A stretch of DNA of 64,000 bases, taken from NCBI RefSeq assembly GCF_000499845.2, contig NC_023759.2, forward strand, positions 21,968,716 through 22,032,715. The letters are read 5' to 3'. Made by a program: the position numbers and the translations under genes. The notes beneath the pieces were generated by a model. That model was not told where the DNA came from. It searched no databases and saw only the letters and a program-made list of their open reading frames with translations. Positions 55,601 through 64,000 of this stretch are shown in pieces (position 1 is the first letter of the stretch; each line of letters opens with the position of its first letter). This DNA is from Phaseolus vulgaris. Taxonomy: Eukaryota; Streptophyta; Magnoliopsida; Fabales; Fabaceae.

Positions 55601-58144
55601 CATTTTCGGTGTGGAGGCTGGAAAATTTTTGGGTTTTCTCTTGACTGATAGAGGAATAGAAGCTAACCTAGACAAGTGTGCCGCCATCTTGGCGATGAGA
55701 AGCCCGGCTACAGTGAAAGAAGTCCAGCAGCTAACAGGTCGGATGGCAGCCCTATCTCGCTTCGTGTCAGCTAGCGGAGAAAAGGGGCATCCCTATTTTC
55801 AATGTCTGCGGCGCAATAACAAGTTCGCTTGGACGAAAGAGTGCGAGGAAGCTTTCGTCAAACTAAAGGAGTATCTGGCGAGCCCGCCGGTTCTGTGCAA
55901 ACCGCTGGCGGGAATCCCTCTCAGGTTGTATTTTGCTGTGACTGAGAGGGCGGTGAGTGCGGTGCTCGCCCAGGATCAAGATCAGGCTCAGAAGCCTATT
56001 TATTTTGTGAGCAAGGTGTTGCAGGGCCCAGAAACGAGATATCAGGCCCTGGAGAAGGCTGCGCTGGCTGTGGTGTTTTCGGCGAGGAGGTTGCGCCACT
56101 ACTTCCACAGTTTCACGATACTGGTGATGACTGACCTGCCCATCCAGAAGGTCTTGAAGAAACCCGATGTTGCGGGAAGGATGGTGAAGTGGGCCGTAGA
56201 GTTGTCAGAGTTTGATATTAAGTACGAGCCCCGAGGCCCGATCAAGGGGCAAATCTTTGCAGATTTCGTGGTTGAGCTCTCGTCAGAGGCGACGCGGGTT
56301 GAAGGAGACGATTTCCGTTGGGTACTTTCGGTGGATGGATCGTCGAACCAGCAGGGCAGCGGTGCTGGAGTCATATTGGAAGGACCCAACGGCGTGCTGA
56401 TTGAACAATCTTTGAGGTTTGCCTTCCAAGCCAGCAACAACCAAGCAGAGTATGAGGCGCTGATCGCCGGGATTTTGCTGGCCAAGGAGATGGGAGCTAG
56501 GGTGCTGATGGCTAAGAGTGACTCGCTGCTAGTCACAGGGCAAGTAACCGGCGAGTTCCAGGCTAAAGATCCACAAATGGCGGCTTACTTGGCGTATGTG
56601 CAGGAATTGAAGAGTTCCTTTGCCTCTTTTGAAGTAGTACATGTGCCCCGAGAGCAGAATGCCAGAGCTGACTTGCTTGCTAAGCTCGCCAGCTCAGGCA
56701 AGGGGGTAGGCAGAGGACGGTGATTCAAGAAACTCTGAAGACGCCAAGGGCATTTGTAGCAGATCACCTGGTCCTTCAAATAAGCAAGTCGACGGAGAGA
56801 GCAGCGAGATGCCATAAGTCCTTGACGCAAGAAACTCTGAGATCGCCGAGAGTTAGAGCATGTTGAGGAGAGAAGGTGGATGTGATGCAGGTCTGCGCCG
56901 CCCATGAGCCAGACACTTGGATAACGCAATACAAACGGTGCCTGGCGGATGGCCTCCTCCCGCTGGATCCGGCAGAAGCTAGGAAGGTAAAGAAAAATTC
57001 CAGCAAGTATACGTTGATTGATGGCGACCTGTACAGGTTTGGGTTCACTCACCCGCTCCTGGAATGTATACACGGCGAGAAGTGCACCAGAATCATGGTG
57101 GAGCTCCACGAAGGTATATGCGGAAGCCACGTCGGGGGTCGAGCTCTGGCCGCGAGGACTCTCCGAGCAGGCTACTACTGGCCATCCATGAGAGAAGATT
57201 GCAAGAAATATGCCCAATGTTGTAAACAATGCCAGCAGCACGCCGATTGGCATAAGGCACCTCCCGAGGAGTTGAAGTCGATCTATAGCCCTTGGCCGTT
57301 TCATACTTGGGGAATCGACATCCTGGGACCTTTCCCGCTGGCGATCAGGCAAATGAAGTACTTGGTGGTGGCGATTGAGTATTTCACCAAGTGGATTGAA
57401 GCAGAACCAGTGGCCCAGATCATCGCACACAAGATCGAAGGTTTTGTATGGAAGAACATCGTGTGCCGGTTTGGAGTGCCTAAACGCCTGGTGTCAGATA
57501 ATGGGACGCAGTTTGCAAGCCACCTGTTGAAGAAGCTTTGCGAAGGGGTGGGAATTCAACAAGTGTTTGCATCCGTCGAGCACCCTCAGACAAATGGCCA
57601 GGTGGAGTCAGCTAATCGGGTGTTGTTGAGAGGTTTGAAGAGAAGGCTTGAGAAAGCCAAGGGAAGTTGGGCTGAGGAGGTGCCCCGTATAGTCTGGGCG
57701 TACCACATTACCGAGCAGTCAGGAACCCACGAGACCCCGTTCAGCTTGGTCTATGGGTGTGATGCCATGATTCCAGTGGAGATCCAGGAGAGCTCGCCGA
57801 GATTCCAGAACTTCGTAGAGGAAGACTCGAATGAAGAGAGAAGGCTAAACCTGGATCTGCTGGATGAGGTCAGGGAAGAGGCGAGGTTGAAGGCTGAGGC
57901 CGTGAAGAGAAGGGTTGAACGAAGATACAACTCAAAGGTGATGCCAAGGCAGTTTAGAGAGGGCAACTTGGTGATGAGGAAGGCCCACCAGTACGAGATG
58001 GAGAATAAATTGTCACCCAAGTGGACTGGACCGTTCAGAATAACCGAGGCGCTCGGAAACGGGGCCTACCGCTTAGAGACGCTGGAAGGAGGGGCGATCC
58101 CTCGCACCTGGAACGCCACACACCTGAAGTTGTACTATAGTTAA
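52700..58144 (+). pseudogene. Element B gag-pol polyprotein, two stops and three frameshifts
   Basis: Same domain order as element A: gag, knuckle WCEFHQCFGHTLDSC (about 53828), protease VLVDQGSSADVMFW (about 54228), RT with YVDDMVVTS (about 55490), RNase H, second RNase H (VDGSSNQQGSG, about 56333), integrase (GIDILGPF, SDNGTQF, HPQTNGQVESANR) and GPF module. Lesions relative to A: TAG 53180 (a Trp codon in A), a 7-bp deletion near 53536, 1-bp deletions near 54123 and 56706, and TGA near 56863. A 15-bp in-frame duplication adds five residues (NNQHA repeated) at 53662-53691. The stretch from 54126 to 56723 (protease to second RNase H) is one open frame of 865 codons, the longest intact pol piece in the window. 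Confidence 0.93.
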
Positions 58145-58390
58145 GAGCTTTGTAAGTAAAGACAAACACAAATGTTATATTACAATGTCTCTGTTAAAAC
58201 AGTTTCAAGGGGGCACTCTTTTTTCCCTAAGGAGGGTTTTTAATGAGGCCACCCAATAAAAGAAGAGTTTTCGAAGTATAAGGCGTTTTCTGGTTGCATG
58301 TTTGCTGTTTTCCAAAAGTTTTGAAGAAAGACCTTGTCACTTGTAAGTGATTTAAGGCAAGAAAAGATATATCGCATGTTTCCAGTTAAA

Positions 58391-58520
58391 AGTTTTTAAG
58401 TCCTCATCGTTTTTCGGCGATTGGAGGCACCAGTTAAGTTTTAAGTCCTCATCGTCTTTCGGCGATTGGAGGCACTAGTTAAGTTTTAAAAGTCCTCATC
58501 GTCTTTCGGCGATCGGAGGC
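58391..58520 (+). repeat. 45-bp tandem array in element B, three copies
   Basis: Same unit as 37751-38022 in A, with CGTCTTTCGGCGAT variants; three copies instead of six. Confidence 0.88.
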
Positions 58521-58564
58521 AGCAGATGAAAGACCTCAACGCCCTCGCGCGTCCTGAGGCAAGT

Positions 58565-58846
58565 AAAGACCTCCTCGGCGTCGAGCGAGTGCAGGCGAGA
58601 AAGAGAAAGGTCCTCAGTGCATCCAGGGGGGAGGAGATGTACACCCTGGGCAAGTTGAGGCACCAGATAAAGTCCTTCTCGCCGTTGTGCGAGCTAAGGC
58701 CAGTTAAAGACCTCCTCGCCGTCGGGCGAGTGCAGGCGAGAGAAAGAAAAGGTCCTCAGTGCATCCGGGGGGGAGGAGATGTACACCCTGGGCAAGTTGA
58801 GGCACCAGATAAAGTCCTTCTCGCCGTTGAGCGAGTTCAGGCGAGT
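58565..58846 (+). repeat. 141-bp tandem duplication in element B spacer
   Basis: Units start AAAGACCTCCTCG at 58565 and 58706, matching the pair in A. Confidence 0.85.
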
Positions 58847-59509
58847 TAAAAGACCTTCTCGCTTACATGCGAGCTTAGGCAAGATAAAATCCTTCTCGTC
58901 TCGAACGAGTTCAGGTATGGCGCAGAGGGTGGAAGAAGTATGGAAGGTGGCTAAGGTAGGTTCGAAGAGAACGCCTAGTCAGCCGGTCTTTGTTCTGAAG
59001 TCCAGGAGGGTAAAGAAGGGATCCCTAAAGGCGTCTCTGCCCCATGCAGGGAAACGATTGCCAAAGCATGAGGCTAGGAAGAGCTAATGGTACCAAGAGT
59101 TCTTGGCGATCGGGAAAAGCTCAAACAGCGGCGAGAAGGTTAAAAGGCTTGTTTGATAAAGCAGGTCGAGGGGGACGCTGTTGAGCCAATAATTGAGTTA
59201 CAGTTCGTTGCCTGAAGGGTATTCTTGTGATAAGGTTAGTTGCTTTAAGAGTACAAGTTGGTTAAAGTGATTGTTACTTAAGTTTGAAGTGGTTCGAAGC
59301 GATTAAGTCAGAAGGTTGTGTTTGCAAAAATCGTTAAGTTAAATCCGACAAAGTTAAACATGCAAAGAAGGTAAAGCGCTTAAAGAAGTCAAGAGAGTGA
59401 ATACCCAAACTTTGTCATTGAGATAAGTATTTGTTAAAGGCATACATACAGGAGTTTTTATAGAATAATACAAGGGAAATCATAAAAGTAGCAGATGAGG
59501 TGGAGTTGA

Positions 59510-62138
59510 TTAGTCTTCAGCAGGAACGACCTTTCCATCTACTACTTCGTTGTTCAACGACACCAGGCTGAGATCCAGATCGGGAAATAGGCAAGCGAAT
59601 TGTTCCCGCGCAGCTTCGAATCCAGCAGCCAGAATCTGAGCAGAATTTAGCTTGAGTGTTTCGATTTGCCCCTGAAGTTCCTCAATCCGCTTCTTGAGGT
59701 CTTCGGTTTGCTCTTTCAGCTCTTTGTTCTGCTGTTCCAGCTCTTCAACCTGTTTTTTAAGTTGTTCGTTGGTCTCTTGAGCCTGGAGAAGGTCTTCAGT
59801 AACCTTCTTGGATTCCGATTGTGCTTGGGCCAACTCAGCAGCCATCTTTCCCTTCTCTTTGTTGGCCTCAGCAAGATCAGCCATGGCGTCGTCCCTCGCC
59901 TTTTCTACTTGCCCAAGTAGTTTCTCTCGGTCGATCGACCTCTGCTCCAGTTTTTGCACCTTAGCGGCGTCAGCTTGAATGTGAGCCTCCAGATCGATCG
60001 CCTTGGCGCGAAGAGGCACGATTTTGCTTTCCAGCTCGACCTTCTCTTGGGCAAGATCGTGAACTTTGCGGCGAAGGTCAGTAGCCTCCTTGCGCGCCAG
60101 CCTGAGCTCGGTACTCATTGCATCCTCCACTCGGGAGTGTTCGATTTCTGCGAGCGTCAGGCTGAAGGACAACTTCTCCACCTCGATCTTCATAGTGCTG
60201 TTTTCGGTTTTGAGGTTGAAGAGGTCGTCCTGGAGCCTCCTGGTTGAGCCCTCCACAGCCCTGGTTATAATCGCTGGGATGTCCTCTGCTATGGTTTTCA
60301 GTTTGGCGGTCAGAGGTTCCCACATCCTTGTGACCTCAAGGGGAAGGTTTGCTGCTTGGAGAGGCGCCATGTGGGCTTGTTGTGGGTTCTCGTCGGCACC
60401 TTCCTTAGCAGGATCTTCAGTGTTTGCTTCCTGGCGTGGCGACGGGATCGGGGATTCGGTGATTAGAATCGGAGAGGTGTGAGCAACCTCATCCCCGATT
60501 GGAACATCTCCTGCAGCGGAGGCGTTTGAAGGGGGACCCCCTCCAGCTGACACATATGGTGTAGAGGCGCTCGGGGGGTCCTCCAGGAAATTTGGCTCTT
60601 GGGCCTCAGCTGCAGGTGGCGCAGTGGCCAGTGGAACCGCTTGGACTGGTGAAGAAGGAGCCTGTGGTGTTGGCGAGGATGGAGGAGGAGCAGGCGTTAA
60701 TGGTGGTGTCGAGCTTGGAAGAGGTGGTGGGGCAGGTGGTGAAGATGGTGCCACCCTTTTCCTCTTCGTAACGAGGCCATCCTCGGTGACCTCGTCGTCC
60801 TCTTCTTCCTCCTCGTGGATGACTTGAGGGGCTTTCCTTTTGGGTCTCTTAAGGACCAATTTTTTTCGTTGGGCGGGCTCCTTGGGTGGTGATCGCCCTT
60901 GGACAATGGCGGCCTCCACCACCGAGTTGGGCACCGTCTGGGAACCGGTTGCCAACCCGTGGTTTCGGGCAAGCGACTTGAGTTCGGCGAGCATGTTCCT
61001 GGGCAACATGTTGTCTGCAGGGGACAGAGATGCGTGGGTTAACTCAAGGAAAACAGATAAGTGCATAGTGTAATAAACAGCAAAGCAGATGATATGTGCA
61101 GAAAAGGTAAAGCCAAAGTCTTGCGCATAACGCACAAGACGCCCAGAAACAGCTAAGCAGAAGCAGTATTAAAGCAATAGTTCAAATGACCTAACCTATT
61201 TGAAATTCTAGCTGATCTTCGTAGAATTCAAAGCTGATCAGGGAGGTGGTGAGGAAAGTTATATTTGCGTCCGCCACCTTCTTCCAGAAGAGACAAAGGT
61301 CTCTGTCCAATGCTCCCATGCTATCAGGACTTCTGGGCCTCCTGAAGCAGCTCTTGGACTCCTTTTTCCCCTTGTCCACCCAGTACAAGGGGAAGCCATC
61401 AAGAAGGGAGGTGTCCTTGTCGTTTGCACGTACTTGGACGAATTTCCCCTTCCAGTCTTTGTACGATTGCTGGAAGATGGTAAAGATGGATCTCCCAGCA
61501 ATCGCATTCAAGCTGACCCACAGGCGGTCTCCTGGGTACTTGGCTTCGAAAAGGAACAAAAACACGTCCACCGACGCGGGCAACCCCAGGTGGGCGCACG
61601 TTACTTGGAAGGCTCGAACAAACGCCCAGCTGTTGGGATGAAGCTGGGCGGCTGCAATGTTGAGCTCGGTGAGAAGTTCCCTCTCGAATCGGGTAAGAGG
61701 GAACCTGAGCCTGACCTTCTTGAACAGAGTCGTATAGACAAAGCAGAAGGGCCCGTCGGCGCTTACTTTGTCATCAGCACACACGGGCAGGTCGGCGGGG
61801 CAAGGCAGCACCATCATCCTTTCGTCGTGCTCCTTGTGAAACGACTGGTAGATCTCGTCCCCCTTAGTCAGCCGCAAGACTGCCCCCGCAGTGTTCACAG
61901 AGGATATTTCTTTCAGAAGGGTCGAGTTAGCCCAGGGGTATAAAGTTTTGAAGTCTGGCGGAGGAACGGGGACTCCTCCAGCGTTAGATGGAGTCGCCTG
62001 GGCCAGGGCAGATTGGGAAGACGCAGGCCTCTCAGCCTGCGAAGAGGGAGCGCCACGAACTTGTGTTGAGTCGTGTGCTTGTGAAGGAAGGTTTCGTGCT
62101 GAAGGAGGGGGGTTCGGGGTAATCTTTGTGCGAGTCAT
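59510..62138 (-). CDS. Element B opposite-strand spliced gene (gypsy-type transposon family N-terminus, coiled-coil C-terminus)
   Basis: Exons 62138-61196 (943 bp) and 61014-59510 (1505 bp) flank a 181-bp intron (AATAG|GTTAGG, CCCTGCAG|ACAACATG), again 815 codons with no stop. Lengths match A exactly. Domains are as in A: basic Pro-rich start, PF04195-like region (LTRFERELLTELNIAAAQLH, FQQSYKDWKGKFVQV), KRPKRKAPQ and KRKRVAPS basic motifs, Pro-rich linker, coiled coil and tail DLDLSLVSLNNEVVDGK. The gene lies between the polypurine tract and pol, convergent with pol. Substitutions relative to A are scattered and none truncates, although gag-pol in the same element is wrecked. Function unknown; a DNA- or RNA-binding regulator is only a guess. 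Confidence 0.85.
61015..61195 (-). other. Coding intron of the element B opposite-strand gene
   Basis: 181 bp, phase 1, GT...AG, same position as in A and C. Confidence 0.85.
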
Positions 62139-62146
62139 GATAGCAA

Positions 62147-62379
62147 CTGCAAAGGAAGAAGAAAGGAAAAATGATCAGGGGGTTACAGGGGCTGACTCGA
62201 TCATAGAAGGAAGGTGAAAAAGCGAACGAATGTAAGTTCGTTGCGACGATCGACAAAGCCCTAAGTTACGCAGAAGAAGAAATGGAAAAAACAACCCACA
62301 GCGTATGCACCAAGCAGTTACAGGATGATGCAAATCGGTGAAAATGCAAAAAACCCAGCAGATGAAGGAAAGTAGTTAC
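62147..62379 (-). other. 5'-UTR intron of the element B opposite-strand gene
   Basis: Minus-strand donor GAAAG|GTAACTAC and acceptor CCTTTGCAG|TTGCTATC; 233 bp. Confidence 0.72.
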
Positions 62380-62710
62380 CTTTCGATGATCAGGAAGACG
62401 ATGGAGGAAGATGGTGATCTCGAGCGTTGAGAGTTTTCGCAGAAGGAAGTTAGAGCGTTTGCAAGCACGAAGAAAGTGATGGAACAGTGAAGCGAAATGG
62501 GTTTAAGGGTTTTTCGAAATGGGTTTAGGGAAACGCAAACGGCAAATGAAGGGAGCCGTTGATGAAGCCACGTGTCGAGCGATGAGTGAGGGGTTTGGTG
62601 GGGCGTCAGAGCAGCAGAAAGTACAACCGCTTGGAATTCCACGTCAGGGCCACGTAGATCGGTGTTAACGAGGGCTCTTTCAGTCTTTTCGCTAGACAAA
62701 GTCTTCGCTT

Positions 62711-62726
62711 AAGACTGGGGGGCTTG
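62711..62726 (+). other. Polypurine-type tract of element B
   Basis: AAGACTGGGGGGCTTG directly before the 3' LTR. Confidence 0.65.
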
Positions 62727-63522
62727 TGTACCGCCCTGATGGTCGGGTGTGATGACGTGGCATCCTGCTACAGTGTAGGCGTGTTGACAAGGCGCCAGGT
62801 TGGCAGAAAGGAAGGAAGTCGGGGGGCACGTGTAGTCGCCAGTTGTTAAGCTGGCGTGTTCCGACTTCCAGCTTACCAGAATGGGCGATCGCCAGGTTGA
62901 AGATGAAGTCGCCAGATGTAGACCTAGGCGACCAAGCAGTCGGAGATCGCCAGAACAAGCACATCGCTGAAGATGAAGGAGAAGCAGGTTACGAAGGCGG
63001 CCGGCGAGACCACAGGGAAGGTGTATGAAGGCCCCTAACTCGCCAGTTCCAGTAGAGATCGCACTCCTAAGTTAGCTATGCACCGGGCAGTACCATGCAT
63101 AAGTAACTTAGCCAAAATGAGAGTAGAAGCAGCGCCAAGTCAGGGAGCCTCCAGATGATGGCACGTGTACAGTTGGATGCAAGCCACGTGTCCAAGTCTG
63201 TAACTGCCAGGAGAGAGAAAGCCACCAGGTATATAAGAGTTCTTAACAAACTTTCTGAGGTACGCACGTTAAGTTCATACACTTTACGCTTGCGAGTGAT
63301 AGAGCTAACTGTGAGAGAGGATTTGCACGGTTCCAGTTCTCTTAGTTTTTGGTGATACCGTCACTGACTTGAGCGTTGGAGTGCGATCGGCCGCAGCGGC
63401 GCCGCGCTGTTTCTTTGCAGGTTCTTGAGATAGATCCCGAAGAGGAACGGAGGTGAGAAGCGGTGCGCACGACGATCCTTTGACGAGGCAGCTTCCAGCG
63501 TTCCAGTCAACAGGCAGGATCA
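62727..63522 (+). repeat. Element B 3' LTR (family I, 796 bp)
   Basis: Differs from the 5' LTR at 13 positions by eye, all substitutions; same TATA, CACGTG and U5 motifs. Followed by CCAGC, the target duplication. Confidence 0.95.
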
Positions 63523-64000
63523 CCAGCCATATGCAAGTGGTTGCCCTCACCTCTTCTAAGGACAACGAGGACACTGCCTTGGGCTTTATCTTAACAGGAA
63601 AGAGAGGCAGGGTTGCTTGTGCCATTAGCCCTGTTCCTTCTCCCTCCCGAGGAAAGGCAACTTCAAATGCTGCTCCTCTTCCGCAACCCTCCCGCGTTCT
63701 TCCAACTACACCATGCCCTCTAGAGGGGGGTGAAGAGAGCTTAAGGAGGAAGGGCCTTTGGGACTAGGACTTCGACATCACCTCCTACTTGGAGGACTCC
63801 CTGTTGCGCCGTGAAGACGAGGAGAGGATGGAGGTTTATGAGGGTCATCACCTGCTACAAGAGGCCATGAAGCAGTTTGGGCAAGCTTTGGCCACAAGCT
63901 GCTTGGCCGTGAAGAAACTGCAGAGCCAAGAAAGTGCCATCGAACAGGAGAAGCAGGAAACTCAACAGAAAATGGCAAGATTGCAACAAGGGATTCAAAA
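63523..64000 (+). pseudogene. Element E: diverged gypsy-type transposon gene, right of element B (runs off window)
   Basis: A Pro/Ser-rich stretch (SPVPSPSRGKATSNAAPLPQ) is followed by a TAG at 63765 and then, in the same frame, an acidic/Gln-rich helical stretch (DFDITSYLEDSLLRREDEER; EQEKQETQQKMARLQQ) that looks like a coiled coil. This is the order of linker and coiled coil in the opposite-strand genes of A-C. It is the right half of the sequence split by element B at CCAGC and continues beyond the window. Confidence 0.6.

Larger units (their letters stand above)
58145..59509 (+). other. Element B spacer between pol and the opposite-strand gene
   Basis: Equivalent to 37508-39112 of A but shorter, mainly because the 45-bp array has fewer copies. 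Carries the same CTCGC...GCGAG inverted motifs. Confidence 0.7.
51496..63522 (+). mobile_element. Element B: full-length Tat-lineage Ty3/gypsy retrotransposon
   Basis: The 12,027-bp element has the same plan as A, with 796-bp LTRs, and is flanked by an exact CCAGC duplication (51491-51495 and 63523-63527). I count 13 substitutions between its LTRs by eye, so it is older than A. Gag-pol has two stops and three frameshifting deletions, none at the sites of A's lesions; the opposite-strand gene is open. Confidence 0.95.

Overview
The window is plant nuclear DNA made almost entirely of nested transposable elements. I found no convincing host gene, tRNA, rRNA or CRISPR array. The plant assignment rests on dual-RNase-H (Tat-lineage) Ty3/gypsy elements, RNase H-bearing L1-type LINEs, a CACTA-type MITE with CACTACAAGAAAA ends and a MULE-type MITE beginning GGGTTAAATG. 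The repeat set looks most like a legume (phaseoloid), but that is an impression, not proof. The filler DNA is very AT-rich and the gypsy elements are clearly richer in G+C.

Layout, left half. Positions 1-5590 hold a degenerate LINE cut by the window edge and broken by a partial minus-strand LTR (4052-5134). AT-rich DNA follows, with a 59-bp tandem repeat (8066-8280), an unclassified repeat called R here (about 8983-10100) and a palindromic CACTA-type MITE (10838-11215). A nearly complete LINE occupies 12380-19850 with a 13-bp target duplication, and a solo LTR (18520-19711) sits in its 3' UTR. Next come a truncated copia relic (20600-22285), a retroelement 3' end (about 22286-23640) and a 351-bp MULE-type MITE with a 9-bp duplication (23758-24108). 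A three-level nest follows: second copy of R, CACTA MITE inside it (25033-26213), solo LTR inside that (25338-26134). Then come a minus-strand LINE fragment (26950-28165) and a further MITE-like element (29354-30000).

Layout, right half. Element A (30867-43129) and element B (51496-63522) are full-length, same-strand Tat-lineage gypsy elements: LTR, PBS, gag-protease-RT-RNase H-second RNase H-integrase in one frame, a repeat-rich spacer, then a spliced gene on the opposite strand, PPT and LTR. Element C (43965-48837) is a minus-strand relative that has lost gag-pol but keeps the 3' LTR, PPT and opposite-strand gene. Between C and B an ATT-rich low-complexity block carries a solo LTR (49146-50803) holding another solo LTR (49590-50478). 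B is inserted into an older relative of the same opposite-strand gene (51266-51495 and 63523-64000).

The most interesting pattern is the contrast within A, B and C. Gag-pol carries four in-frame stops in A, two stops plus three frameshifting deletions in B, and is absent in C. The opposite-strand gene (an N-terminal region resembling the 'putative gypsy type transposon' family, a proline-rich linker, and a long C-terminal coiled coil) is open over its full 815 codons in A and B and has a single stop in C. Its first coding exon (943 bp) and 5'-UTR intron (233 bp) are the same length in all three. A has two LTRs that look identical despite its dead gag-pol, which suggests recent mobilisation in trans.
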